The position numbers and the translations under genes were made by a program. The notes beneath the pieces are model-generated. The model saw only the letters and a list, made by a program, of their open reading frames with translations, was not told the origin of the DNA and did not search any database. 64,000 bases of DNA from Marinicella meishanensis (GTDB lineage: Bacteria; Pseudomonadota; Gammaproteobacteria; Xanthomonadales; Marinicellaceae). This document shows positions 44,586-53,035 of the stretch, one piece after another. The stretch is taken from NCBI RefSeq assembly GCF_019931145.1, contig NZ_JAIOUV010000004.1, positions 248,001-312,000 on the forward strand. Reading direction: 5' to 3'. The number at the start of each line of letters is the position of its first letter. Positions within the stretch are counted from its first letter, which is position 1.

Positions 44586-45371
44586 TCACCCCTGCGCCAA
44601 GGCCACATAAGCGCCGACCGGGTCCTGGATCACGGCCATGGTGGTTTGGCCGGCGTTGTTTTGGTAGGTTTTGATCAACTTGCCGTCTTTTTGTTCTACC
44701 CATTTGAGGCTGGCGTCCAGATCGCCGACCGGTAGGTAGATCAGCCACACCGGTGGCAGCGTTTGGTTGCTGCCGCTGGCGTGGCACACACCACCGCAGG
44801 CTTGGCCGTCACTGCCCAACATGTTGTAATCGGCATAGGCCTGGTCACCGTCCTGCATCGGCACATCCTCAGCCTGGCTGCCAATCACTGCTTGGTAAAA
44901 ATCGCGGGTGGTCTCGGCGTTGGGCACGGTCAAATCGAGCCAGGCAATGTGACCATATGGGGCTGATTCGTCCTGGGCATAATCCGGCACCATGGCCTCT
45001 GACACCACCGGAATCAAACCAAACACCGCCCCATTGTGGTCCTGGATCACGGCCCATTGGCTCATGCCCGCATCGTCTTTGCCGTGCATCAATTCGGTGC
45101 CACCCAGCTTCACGGCTTGGTGGGCGCTTTGCGCCACATCAGCCACTTGAAAATGCGGCATCCACTGCACCGGCAGCCCAGCATAATCCGGGCTTTGTGG
45201 GCCCAGACCGATGACCGGGGTGCCCTGGTTGTTCATCAAGTCGGCTTGCCACAAGGGTTCCTCTCCGGTGGTCAAGATCTGCGCGTAGAACTGCACCATC
45301 TCGGCATGGCGGGGAATGGCGATGTCAGCACTCATCACGGCGCCGATGCGGGGTTTGAATGGGTGGTTCAC
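44586..45371 (-). CDS. Double-domain VOC protein (CFP30B-like)
   Basis: This 261-residue protein consists of two VOC domains (about 8-122 and 135-260). The first has RIGAVMSADIAIPRHAEMVQFY and QWAVIQDHNGAVFGLI; the second has AWLDLTVPNAETTRDFYQAVIG and MAVIQDPVGAYVAL. This layout matches tandem-VOC proteins of the CFP30B type, whose role is unknown. Metal ligands are incompletely conserved. Confidence 0.9.
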   Translation of the reverse strand: MNHPFKPRIGAVMSADIAIPRHAEMVQFYAQILTTGEEPLWQADLMNNQGTPVIGLGPQSPDYAGLPVQWMPHFQVADVAQSAHQAVKLGGTELMHGKDDAGMSQWAVIQDHNGAVFGLIPVVSEAMVPDYAQDESAPYGHIAWLDLTVPNAETTRDFYQAVIGSQAEDVPMQDGDQAYADYNMLGSDGQACGGVCHASGSNQTLPPVWLIYLPVGDLDASLKWVEQKDGKLIKTYQNNAGQTTMAVIQDPVGAYVALAQG

Positions 45372-45442
45372 GCGGTACTCCGGTTCATGACTTCAACCAT
45401 TTTAGCAAACACCGGGTTCAAGCTCAGGCTTTTGTTGACCGC

Positions 45443-45964
45443 TCAGTCCAGACGGATCTTCAAGCCCAATACATTTTTCATGTGCAGCAGGGCTTCGGCA
45501 TTGCCCAGGGCGTCATCGACGGGGTGGTGGCTGTGTTCGGTTTTCCGAAGGTGCTTGAAATTTTTGAAGGTGTCTTGCACCAGGCCTTTGTACAAGGAGC
45601 CCAGGTTACTGGAACTGAAGCCAAAGGGGTTGTCACCGACAAAGTGATGAAAATACCAGTTGATGAATTGCCAGTCAAAACCGTTGTTGTCACTGAAAAA
45701 CAACGGTCTGCCATTGCTGTTGCTGTGCAGCCAGTCGGCAAATTCTTGCATCACTGTTTTGGGCTCTGGAAAGGCCATGGTTTCTTCTCGCGTGTGACCG
45801 GAAACCGCCAAGGCATCGGGCAACCACAGGTCGCTGATCGGCCGCAACTGGCCATAAAATGTTTTGTCCAACCGCTCATCGACCACCACGGCGCCGAAGG
45901 AAACCATCGAATAATCGCCCGGAATCGGGCCATCGCTTTCAATATCCACCATGATCACAGACAT
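45443..45964 (-). CDS. DEDDh-type 3'-5' exonuclease domain protein
   Basis: This 173-residue protein has the exonuclease pattern: VDIESDGP (Asp7, Glu9) as Exo I, SDNNGFDWQFINWYFHHF as Exo II, and HHPVDDALGNAEAL as Exo III with His and Asp. It resembles the Rv2179c/RNase T-like group that trims RNA or DNA 3' ends. Start at 45964 has an AGGAAC ribosome site; a GTG directly before it is rejected. Confidence 0.86.
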   Translation of the reverse strand: MSVIMVDIESDGPIPGDYSMVSFGAVVVDERLDKTFYGQLRPISDLWLPDALAVSGHTREETMAFPEPKTVMQEFADWLHSNSNGRPLFFSDNNGFDWQFINWYFHHFVGDNPFGFSSSNLGSLYKGLVQDTFKNFKHLRKTEHSHHPVDDALGNAEALLHMKNVLGLKIRLD

Positions 45965-46030
45965 CACAGTTCCTCAAATGTTGGCATTTTTGTCTCGAAA
46001 CATGTGTTGGCATTTATGAAATCAATATCA

Positions 46031-46345
46031 TCACTTGTTGTGTGATGCCGACTTAAACGCGGTCTTGAATGGCCACAATTGTGCCTTCATCACCTGGTGT
46101 TTGACGGCGGGGTCTTGTTGCATGATCAACAGGGCTTCGGCTTCGCTGTTGGCTTCCAGCAGCACGATGCCAAAGGTCTCTGGGCTGGTGTCTTGGGTGC
46201 GGCCGGCCAACTGTACGGTGCCTTGTTGGGCCAGCTCAGCCAAATACCGCCCGTGTTCCTCCAGCACAACGGCTTCCTCGGTCGTCGGTCCTGCGACCAG
46301 GATGTCTGGTCGATTCAGCTGTAAGCGGTAAATGAATTCAGGCAT
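46031..46345 (-). CDS. YciI-family protein
   Basis: This 104-residue protein has the YciI dimeric ferredoxin-like fold: MPEFIYRLQLNRPDIL, then EEHGRYLAELAQQGTVQLAGRTQD, then FGIVLLEANSEAEALLIMQQDPAVK. The conserved His in EEHGRYL and the Asp in QQDPA are in place. Function is unknown; some members act on chlorocatechols or dehydrate muconolactone-like rings. It is 20 bp from the DUF3291 gene. Confidence 0.88.
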   Translation of the reverse strand: MPEFIYRLQLNRPDILVAGPTTEEAVVLEEHGRYLAELAQQGTVQLAGRTQDTSPETFGIVLLEANSEAEALLIMQQDPAVKHQVMKAQLWPFKTAFKSASHNK

Positions 46346-46365
46346 GACCCGTCCCCATCATCGGC

Positions 46366-46848
46366 TCAAGCACATTCGTCTTTGAATGGATTCAACAGCT
46401 CACCGGTCGGTGGCGCGAAAGGTTGTTTGAAGGTGAAGGCGGCGTAGGTGGGGCCATTGCGGCGCAGCAGTTCCAAGCGGATTTTGGCTTCGTCCAAAGA
46501 GGGAATGCGACCCGCTTCGATCCACCACAACACCATATGGAAGTCCAACTTATCAAACCACTCTTTGCGGCGGCGCATGATCTGCTTATGCTCATCATTG
46601 CGGTAGACAAATTTGACCAGCGATTGAATGTCGGTCCAGACCGACAAGTTCACCGCAATCAGCGGATCGGCAAAGGCCTGCACATCCAGTGCGTCATTGC
46701 CCTCACCGGTGAAACGCCAGACGAAACCCGGCTGGGACTCAGCGATGGCATTGACCCGGTCCAGGTTGTTGACGAAATCGGCATTGGCCGGGTGTTCTTG
46801 GGGCAGTCGGAATTGAGCGATGTTGAGTTGAGCCAGTTGGTATTGCAT
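46366..46848 (-). CDS. DUF3291 family protein
   Basis: This 160-residue protein has the typical ABM-like dimeric-barrel pattern: YQLAQLNIAQFRLPQEHPANADFV, SQPGFVWRFTGEGNDALDVQ, DPLIAVNLSVWTDIQSL, and FHMVLWWIEAGRIPSLDEAK. Function unknown; the fold is that of antibiotic-monooxygenase-like proteins. Start at 46848 is chosen because it fits the family; the longer frame adds 23 residues with no support. Confidence 0.86.
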   Translation of the reverse strand: MQYQLAQLNIAQFRLPQEHPANADFVNNLDRVNAIAESQPGFVWRFTGEGNDALDVQAFADPLIAVNLSVWTDIQSLVKFVYRNDEHKQIMRRRKEWFDKLDFHMVLWWIEAGRIPSLDEAKIRLELLRRNGPTYAAFTFKQPFAPPTGELLNPFKDECA

Positions 46849-46929
46849 GGTGGTTCCTGATGGGTTCATGCATTGATCATACCCACAAGGGTGTGGCGCC
46901 GTCAAAACAAAAGCCATTTGAATGCGACA

Positions 46930-47418
46930 TCAGGTCTGAACCACACGTTGAACCGCACAATTGAAGCAGCCCGGCATGGCATTGTGCAGGTGCAGGTATT
47001 GGACCGCTGGGTTGTGCCATTGACGGTGGATGGTTTGGGCCAATTCAACCCCTTCAATCACCGTTGCTGCGATCATCATGTGGGACGCGTCATAGGCCCG
47101 CACCGACAACAAACGGTGCCGCAACATGGCCGGTATTTCATTGATCTCAGGCTGGGCTTGAACCGCCTGTTGCCGCACAAAGATGGGCCCCGAAGCCCGG
47201 TACGGTGAGGTCACGTCGTGGTGGGTGTAAGGCAAAGCCAACACCTGTTCACCCAGCTGAGCATCTGTCAAGGACACCCGACAGGGGTAACCGGGCGAGG
47301 CCTCAGCGGTCAACCAGCGGGCCCCACGCTGCCGCAGCTCGTCGGGGTTCAAGTCGAACCAGGGCAGGAATGGATCAATCGGTAAGGCCTGGATTTGGAA
47401 GTCTGTGATCATGGTCAA
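46930..47418 (-). CDS. DUF1203 family protein
   Basis: This is a 162-residue protein with the family blocks FQIQALPIDPFLPWFDLNPDELRQRGARWL, PGYPCRVSLTDAQLGEQVLALPYTHHDV, SPYRASGPIFVRQ and a closing Cys pair (PGCFNCAVQRV). No function is established. It is 82 bp upstream of the DUF3291 gene on the same strand. The start could be 47418 or 47412. Confidence 0.82.
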   Translation of the reverse strand: MTMITDFQIQALPIDPFLPWFDLNPDELRQRGARWLTAEASPGYPCRVSLTDAQLGEQVLALPYTHHDVTSPYRASGPIFVRQQAVQAQPEINEIPAMLRHRLLSVRAYDASHMMIAATVIEGVELAQTIHRQWHNPAVQYLHLHNAMPGCFNCAVQRVVQT

Positions 47419-47649
47419 TTAGGCTGTTAAAAACACCATGATACAGATGGACGCCGGCCAAGCTGGCCAGATTCGGCAACTTGGTTTTCAGTCTGGGCCA
47501 AGAGCTGATTAAGTTCAAACGGTCGATCAGACGCGGTGTGTTTTGATCAACGCAAGACAAAACTCATGTCACAACAAGCCACAGGTGTTGGTTCATTGGC
47601 CAGACAATCCCCTTATTCAACGGGCCCTTTGAATGTTCGAAGCCATGCA

Positions 47650-48030
47650 TCACGGGTCAAATTTCCAAGTGCGCTCACTCACACAAATGGCATTGATGCC
47701 TTTTTTGTGGCAGGCTCGAACCACATCAGGGCTGTCATCAAACATCAATGCAACTTGTTGTTCCAGACAAACGGTTGATTTCCAACCCGGAACATCAACG
47801 ATCCACTCGTCCGGACAGCAAAATATTTTCAAGGTATCGGGTGAGCGATGTAAACACTCACAGGCTTCAGCTGTCGTCAAATCATCATTAACAGTAACAA
47901 TGATGACCCGCTCAAATCGCTCAGCCAAAACTTTGAAAGCCAACGGATAGTCACTGGTGGTTTCTTCCCAGTCCAAGGCCAGAACTGACTGCGTTGAAAT
48001 CGCTTGATTTCTTGGATATTCAAAATACAT
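47650..48030 (-). CDS. Hypothetical HAD-like small protein
   Basis: This is a 126-residue protein with a HAD-type end: LMFDDSPDVVRACHKKGINAICV resembles the last HAD motif (acidic pair, Gly/Asp loop). An early LDWEET stretch may be the first. It is shorter than standard HAD phosphatases, so it may be a degenerate or specialised form. The gap before it on the right (48031-48226) holds nothing I can support. Confidence 0.58.
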   Translation of the reverse strand: MYFEYPRNQAISTQSVLALDWEETTSDYPLAFKVLAERFERVIIVTVNDDLTTAEACECLHRSPDTLKIFCCPDEWIVDVPGWKSTVCLEQQVALMFDDSPDVVRACHKKGINAICVSERTWKFDP

Positions 48031-48226
48031 GACTCAATTCTTTCGATTCACCAGCAATTATTATAGACCACCGGCGTGGGGCCCACCCATTAAGCCATGT
48101 TTCATCAATCACTTGCCCCCTCGATCAACCTGAACTCATGGTTGGAATCTAAATTTATAAGTCAATGATCACCCTGAAGCAGCGGTCAATGAATGATGCG
48201 GTTCGTCGCCGTTGATGACATGAATT

Positions 48227-49228
48227 TCAATGGTTGTCCCAATAATAAGCCACTTGTGAAAAATCCAGGTTGGCCAAGTCTTGTCGCCGAATGAAGAAGG
48301 TGGCCGTACCGCCATCACCCCACATGATGTCTTCATTGCCGACCGAGGCACTTTCGATGTTCAACAACACCAACCAGTCTTCATCCAACATGTCCATGGT
48401 TCTGGGGTCTTCCTGCACAAAGCGACCATAGCCACCGATCTTAGCCACCGCATCAGGCATCAAGTACCGATAAAAAGCATCCAACACCTCCCAGCCCAAG
48501 TCCTCGTGTTGGTCATAGAATTCATCATCAGTTTGGCCCACAAATTGCGCAAATCGGTAATCCTCGGCATTGACCCATTCAGTCGCCAACTCAAAATGCA
48601 GTTTCATGGGGCCGGTGATGGGCATGTCATCGCCCCGGTAAGCTGACTGGGCATCACTGACTGGACCATTCACCAATTCATGTGGGAAATACAGGACTTT
48701 GAAATAATCTTGGCGGTGCAGTGACTGGAAATAAGCGGCCTGCTCAAATGGCCGTCCACGGTAACTGTTCATGCCCCACACGTGGTGTTGATTGATGCCT
48801 GGGTCGATGTGAATTTGCAGAATGCCTTGGCTGGGGTAGCCTGGTAAGCTGGGCATGTCAGCCCAGTTGATCTGGGCCAACAAGGCCAAGCGTTCGCCAT
48901 CCTTGTTCAAGGGATGTTCATGGCCGGCCGGTAAAAATGCTTGGCCGCGGAATTTGCTGTCGGTGGGTTGAAGATCGGTGGCGATTTCAGGGATCACCTT
49001 GACATAATTGCGTTCTGAGCGGGCCAATGAGTCGCGGTATTGATTGAATTCGGGGGGCAGCTCGACGGCTTTGACCGGTTGCTTTACCGTGACAGGGCTG
49101 GTCGGCGGTTCATTGATGTCATTTGTCCCATCATCACAGGCAGCCAAACCCATTAACATGAGAGCCACGATCACCCGGTGGATGGATGCTGACAACTTTG
49201 TACTCAGAATCAACCAATTGAATTTCAT
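48227..49228 (-). CDS. DUF1963 (YwqG-like) lipoprotein
   Basis: This 333-residue protein has lipobox L-M-G-L-A-A-C (Cys31) and so is a probable lipoprotein. The body has the DUF1963 pattern: KFRGQAFLPAGHEHPL, LALLAQINWADMPSLPGYPSQGILQIHI, LHFELATEWVNAED, HKIGGY-like AKIGGYGRFVQEDPR, and WLVLLNIES...MWGDGGTATFFIR. DUF1963 proteins have unknown function, and an envelope-anchored member is a variation. Confidence 0.8.
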   Translation of the reverse strand: MKFNWLILSTKLSASIHRVIVALMLMGLAACDDGTNDINEPPTSPVTVKQPVKAVELPPEFNQYRDSLARSERNYVKVIPEIATDLQPTDSKFRGQAFLPAGHEHPLNKDGERLALLAQINWADMPSLPGYPSQGILQIHIDPGINQHHVWGMNSYRGRPFEQAAYFQSLHRQDYFKVLYFPHELVNGPVSDAQSAYRGDDMPITGPMKLHFELATEWVNAEDYRFAQFVGQTDDEFYDQHEDLGWEVLDAFYRYLMPDAVAKIGGYGRFVQEDPRTMDMLDEDWLVLLNIESASVGNEDIMWGDGGTATFFIRRQDLANLDFSQVAYYWDNH

Positions 49229-49246
49229 GGTGTGTGATCCTGCAAA

Positions 49247-49648
49247 TCACACCGAGCCCAAAGGACAGCCGATGCGAAAGCGGTTGTCATCCAGGTCTGC
49301 AACCAGCATCTCGCGCATGCCCCATGAGTAATCTTCAGGACCTTCGATGATGTTGGCTCCTGACTTTTTGTATTCTTCATGGATGGCCTCAAAATCGGCC
49401 ATGTTCTCTACATTCAAAAACATCCAGGCACCGGGTTTGCCTTGGTCTTGTTCACAGAGAAACACACTGACATGTCCGCGGCAGACGCAAGCGAATGTCG
49501 GGTGGTCAGGTTGTTCAAAAGAAGTTTCATCTGACCAAGACCAGGAGACCTCAAAACCCAGCACTTGCTCATAGTGCTTGAGACTGTTGGCCACGTTGTC
49601 TACGCACAGGATGGGCGTGACCCAATTGAATCCGACGGACTCTTTCAT
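49247..49648 (-). CDS. VOC-superfamily protein (bleomycin-resistance type)
   Basis: This is a 133-residue single VOC domain: NWVTPILCVDNVANSLKHYEQVLGF, FACVCRGHVSVFLCEQDQG and MFLNVENMADFEAIHEEYK with a closing ADLDDNRFRIG. The Cys in FACVCRGHV is unusual. It is 18 bp from the DUF1963 lipoprotein gene, so it is probably cotranscribed with it. Confidence 0.86.
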   Translation of the reverse strand: MKESVGFNWVTPILCVDNVANSLKHYEQVLGFEVSWSWSDETSFEQPDHPTFACVCRGHVSVFLCEQDQGKPGAWMFLNVENMADFEAIHEEYKKSGANIIEGPEDYSWGMREMLVADLDDNRFRIGCPLGSV

Positions 49649-49676
49649 GTTTAATTCCAGCTTTGGCTCACAGCCA

Positions 49677-50228
49677 TCATATCACCGATTGCCCCGTTTT
49701 CAGTTTCACCAATTTCTGCATGAAACGCGCCAAATGCGGATCGGTGTCATCCGGCAGTGCCGAGTGGTGAAACCATTGATACCCCAAAAACTCGCTGTGA
49801 TCAAGGCGCAGTGCCAGCGACCGATCCCCTTTGAGGGCATACCAGATGGAGACATCGGTGTGACCGGCCGTGAGGCCCACTGTCTCGGTCTGGGTCAACA
49901 ACACCGGTTGCTCTGTGATGAATTCGGCGGTGATGCCCAACTCTTCTTGGGCCTCTCGCCGGGCCGTGGTGCGGGGGTGTTCACCGGGCTCCACATGACC
50001 CCCGGTTGGCAGCCACTTTTGTGCATTGATGTGATCCACCAACAACACATACTCGCCATCCACCACCGGAAAATAAGCCACCAAATGGACCGGCGGGGTC
50101 GCCGGCTTTTGCAGCCGACACAATTCAGCACCTGAATCGATCCAGGCCAAAACACCTACGATGGTTTTATGTTCCAGTACATCCAACGGCTCAATGGCGG
50201 CGATTTCCTGTCGAATTTGCTTTTTCAT
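49677..50228 (-). CDS. NUDIX hydrolase
   Basis: This 183-residue protein has a full Nudix box from Gly77 to Ile99 (GHVEPGEHPRTTARREAQEE and following LGI), with Arg91, Glu92, Glu95, Glu96 and Gly98 all in place. It hydrolyses a nucleoside diphosphate linked to another moiety. The N-terminal 45 residues are an added helical part. Substrate cannot be inferred. Confidence 0.92.
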   Translation of the reverse strand: MKKQIRQEIAAIEPLDVLEHKTIVGVLAWIDSGAELCRLQKPATPPVHLVAYFPVVDGEYVLLVDHINAQKWLPTGGHVEPGEHPRTTARREAQEELGITAEFITEQPVLLTQTETVGLTAGHTDVSIWYALKGDRSLALRLDHSEFLGYQWFHHSALPDDTDPHLARFMQKLVKLKTGQSVI

Positions 50229-50381
50229 GCGCTGGTTTTGTGAGAACGAGTTGAGGTGAGATTAAGCATGGATGTCATTGAACCATGCTCCCAATGATCA
50301 ATCAATGGCCAAGTCGATCATAAGCAAAATTTAACAGGGTTCTGATATGATGTAACTGCTTGGACTTACTTATCATCAAAC

Positions 50382-51002
50382 ATGGAAACAGTCGCACCAA
50401 AGTTACTATGGCTCCTGATCCTGCTGTTCCAGGGTCAATTGGCAGAAGCACACAACAATTCAGAGGCCTTCCTGAGCTTGGAAATCACTTCCAGGGAGTT
50501 TGCCGATGGCATCGCTCCAGATGAAAGCGGAACACTGAATATTCACATCACCAATCAGGGCTCTGCTCCAAATGAAGGTCAGATTTTTATTTCGATTGGA
50601 CACAACGTAACTCATGATCTGCAGGTTTTGTATCAAGTTTTAATGGGTTCCACCCCTGACCCCAGTTGTCAAATTTACTGGCCTCATATTGACCCGAGGC
50701 CACCAGTTGATGACATAATGATTTTGCACTTTTTTACTGTGGACGCAGGAATTGGCGTGGGCGAAACCTATTCATGTGGCATCGACATCACTTTTACCGA
50801 CCCTGGCATGATTGAAACCGTTTGGTTCATCCATAATCTGACTCCCGATGGTTGGGTTACACAAGAAGTGCCCTTTGTATTTCGCGGACAACCAATAGCC
50901 GTACCTTTAACACTGACAGGAATCATGCTGTTGGTCGTGCTGATAGGGGTGTTTGGAATGATCAGTCACCAGAGGAAAAATTGCCTTGAGTTTGGTACCT
51001 GA
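50382..51002 (+). CDS. Exported protein with a C-terminal sorting-like transmembrane tail
   Basis: This is a 206-residue protein with a signal peptide (about 1-23, ending AEA), a beta-rich domain (residues 25-165), then VPLTLTGIMLLVVLIGVFG and HQRK. That end (a Pro-Leu-Thr motif, one transmembrane helix, basic cap) resembles the IPTL-CTERM type sorting signals of Gram-negative surface proteins, but the motif is altered, so this is a suggestion only. Expression is divergent from the NUDIX gene. Confidence 0.58.
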   Translation: METVAPKLLWLLILLFQGQLAEAHNNSEAFLSLEITSREFADGIAPDESGTLNIHITNQGSAPNEGQIFISIGHNVTHDLQVLYQVLMGSTPDPSCQIYWPHIDPRPPVDDIMILHFFTVDAGIGVGETYSCGIDITFTDPGMIETVWFIHNLTPDGWVTQEVPFVFRGQPIAVPLTLTGIMLLVVLIGVFGMISHQRKNCLEFGT

Positions 51003-51071
51003 TCAAAGGAGAAACAGTTCTGATTGCTAAACAGTCAATCAATACCTATTGATGTCTGCCGATTTCTCTAA

Positions 51072-51112
51072 GCAACCTGAATAGTGGTCACTCTTTTGGT
51101 GTTAACAGGCCC
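51072..51112. repeat. Solo right end of the MITE-like element
   Basis: 41 bp ending ggtgttaacaggccc match the right end of the 14.5-kb elements at 35 of 41 positions (g-aacctgaa-agtggtca-tc pattern included). No left end or internal body is present. It stops 8 bp before the convergent stop codon of the SRPBCC gene, as the other copies do at their genes. Confidence 0.65.
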
Positions 51113-51120
51113 TAATTTGA

Positions 51121-51666
51121 CTATTTTTGTTCTGATTCTTGAGGCCGCTCCTGTTGTTCCAAGGCTTGTTTGAGTTGCGCCATGGAAAATTCATTGGCCG
51201 GCTTGAAAAATGAACGCATTTGTTTCGATTGTTCCGAATCGGTGTAACCCAAGCCGACAATGGTGATTTGGGTTTCGGTTGCAGAAATTGGGTTGAAATA
51301 AAAAATCGACCAGGTCTCCCGAGCCGCTTCCTCGTAAGCAAAGCCTGCCGGAAATCCGGTTGCTTTGATCGATAACATGCGCATGGGGTCATAACTGAGG
51401 ATGGTGTTGACAACGGTTGATTCATCTCCCAACGTGCCATTGAGGTTGTAATTGGCACGCCATTTTCCGCCAACCTTCAACTCAATGTCAGCCAGAGGGG
51501 CAACCCATGATTGCAAGCCTGCTGAAGTGGTGAAGGCATCCCACACGGCGTTGATGTTGGCTTTGACCGTGAATTCATCTACAACCCTGCCCTCATCCGC
51601 AATGGCAAAGTGCGACGCCAATAGGAGCCAGCTGAAAAGGCTGTGCTTGATGCTTGAATTTATCAT
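51121..51666 (-). CDS. Exported SRPBCC-domain (AHSA1-like) protein
   Basis: This 181-residue protein has a signal peptide (about 1-22) and a START-like cup: VVDEFTVKANINAVWDAFTTSAGLQSWVAP, LKVGGKWRANYNLNG, IFYFNPISATETQITIVGLGY, and a closing amphipathic helix. AHSA1-type members bind hydrophobic ligands; the exported form is less usual. It is just upstream of (and divergent from) the arsR region, probably unrelated. Confidence 0.8.
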   Translation of the reverse strand: MINSSIKHSLFSWLLLASHFAIADEGRVVDEFTVKANINAVWDAFTTSAGLQSWVAPLADIELKVGGKWRANYNLNGTLGDESTVVNTILSYDPMRMLSIKATGFPAGFAYEEAARETWSIFYFNPISATETQITIVGLGYTDSEQSKQMRSFFKPANEFSMAQLKQALEQQERPQESEQK

Positions 51667-51797
51667 GATATATCCAGAGAAAAATACCAAGCATAAGACA
51701 TTTGAGAATCAAAGGATTGAAAAATATTAACCCATTTAGAGGTTGATCTGACTTGGACTCAAAGCCCACCTGGAATGAGCAATCATCATTTTACTTT

Positions 51798-51821
51798 GCA
51801 TATTCGCATAAACGGATATAC
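51798..51821 (+). promoter_or_regulatory. Candidate ArsR operator
   Basis: gcatattcg (51798-51806) and cggatatac (51813-51821) form an inverted pair with 7 of 9 positions complementary, ending 11 bp before the arsR start. It resembles the A/T-rich ArsR-type operators. Direct evidence is the palindrome and position; binding is inferred. Confidence 0.55.
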
Positions 51822-51832
51822 AATTGTAAACC

Positions 51833-52171
51833 ATGTTAAGTGCCACTGAATTTTTCAAAACCTTGAGCGATGCCACGCGTTTGCGGTGTTTGTATTTGTT
51901 GTCACAATGCAAAAGCTTGTGCGTCTGCGACTTCATGGCGATCTTGGAGGCGCCGCAGTCGCGCATTTCCCGCCATTTCAAATATTTGCGGGATGCGGGC
52001 TTGGTGTTGGATGAGCGCAAGGATCAGTGGGTGCACTACCAATTGAACCCTGATCTGGCCGAACAATGGCGGGATTTGTTGTTGCAGAACATGCAGCAAG
52101 TGGCCACACAGGAGCCGTTTGTGACCGATTTTGAGCGGCTGAAAACTTATCAGAAAACGGGGTGTTGTTGA
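51833..52171 (+). CDS. arsR: ArsR/SmtB-family arsenic-responsive repressor
   Basis: This 112-residue winged-helix repressor has an As(III)-binding Cys cluster in the alpha-3 helix (CKSLCVCDF: Cys26, Cys30, Cys32). The DNA-binding helix is SRISRHFKYLRDAGLVLDERKDQWVHY, and a C-terminal Cys pair closes the protein. It should repress arsC-acr3-arsH until arsenite binds. First gene of the cluster, preceded by a plausible operator. Confidence 0.92.
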   Translation: MLSATEFFKTLSDATRLRCLYLLSQCKSLCVCDFMAILEAPQSRISRHFKYLRDAGLVLDERKDQWVHYQLNPDLAEQWRDLLLQNMQQVATQEPFVTDFERLKTYQKTGCC

Positions 52172-52335
52172 GCCACATGGTATTGATCAATGACAGTTGG
52201 TTGTCATAGGTGAATTAGAAACATTTGAAATATGGGTCCCCGGACGAAGTTTGAGGCCATTGCTGTCATGATTGAAGTTTGACGCATGGCTGTGTGAGGT
52301 GGCATTCATTTTGACCTTAGCCTTCTGCACAACAG

Positions 52336-52354
52336 GGCTTCGACAGGCTCAGCC
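52336..52354. repeat. Copy of the 'cttcgacaggctcag' repeat between arsR and arsC
   Basis: ggcttcgacaggctcagcc is the same module as in the arrays at 21.3, 27.7 and 58.9 kb. It occupies the gap 52172-52390, which holds no other gene. Confidence 0.7.
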
Positions 52355-52390
52355 ACCTTGATAACGACGAAATTTTAGGCTTTTGCGGCT

Positions 52391-52813
52391 ATGAAAAAGA
52401 ACATTTTATTTTTATGCACAGGCAATGCTTGCCGATCGCAGATGGCGGAAGGCTGGTTGCGGCACCTCAAGGGTGATCAATACCACGTGTTCTCGGCAGG
52501 CATCGAGACCCATGCCTTGAATCCCAACGCGGTCAAAGTGATGGCCGAAGTTGGGGTGGACATCTCGGGACATCACTCACAGCTGTTGTCTGAATTCGAT
52601 GCACAAGCCTTGGATTATGTGTTCACCGTGTGTGGGCATGCACACGAAAACTGCCCGGTGTTTTTGGGCAAAGCCAAAGTGATTCATGTGGGCTTTGATG
52701 ACCCACCCAAGCTGGCTTTGGCAGTGGCAGGCGATGAGGCCAAAATGGACTGCTACCGGCAGGTGCGGGATGAGATTCGAGATTTTGTTGAGCGGATTGA
52801 ACATTTTTTATGA
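52391..52813 (+). CDS. arsC: Arsenate reductase, thioredoxin-coupled (low-MW phosphatase type)
   Basis: This 140-residue enzyme reduces arsenate to arsenite. FLCTGNACRS is the P-loop with catalytic Cys9 (and Cys14). Cys81 and Cys88 in VCGHAHENC are the relay cysteines as in Staphylococcus aureus pI258 ArsC. It couples to thioredoxin, unlike the glutaredoxin-type E. coli ArsC. Arsenite is then exported by the following ACR3 gene. Confidence 0.94.
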   Translation: MKKNILFLCTGNACRSQMAEGWLRHLKGDQYHVFSAGIETHALNPNAVKVMAEVGVDISGHHSQLLSEFDAQALDYVFTVCGHAHENCPVFLGKAKVIHVGFDDPPKLALAVAGDEAKMDCYRQVRDEIRDFVERIEHFL

Positions 52814-52925
52814 ATGACCTGGGACTAGATGAGTTTCATCCACATACGGGATTTGAAGCACATTTGAATTGAAATGTGTTGCAGTGACTTTATAGGAGCA
52901 TTCGGCACAATACACCATGAAGTTC

Positions 52926-52997
52926 ACTGAGCTTGTCGAAGTGCCTTGATGGAAGTGATGTTGTATCGGTACGGATACAGACTTCGACAAGCTCAGT
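52926..52997. repeat. Palindromic repeat (actgagcttgtcgaagt pair) between arsC and acr3
   Basis: actgagcttgtcgaagt (52926-52942) and its exact reverse complement (52981-52997) flank a 38-bp spacer, giving a hairpin. It is a member of the 'ctgagcctgtcgaag' family found throughout the window, and it fills the gap before the acr3 start. Confidence 0.75.
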
Positions 52998-53035
52998 CAG
53001 CTTGTGTAATAGGAATTAAAAAAAAAGAGTAAACA

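Noticed and set aside
22796-50228. The run of short, same-strand genes (VOC, NUDIX, barstar and DUFs) looks like an integron cassette array.
   Set aside because: Gaps are often only 3-30 bp, too short for attC sites, I see no recurring GTTRRRY/RYYYAAC palindromes between genes, no integrase is in view, and pyrC is a housekeeping gene within the run.
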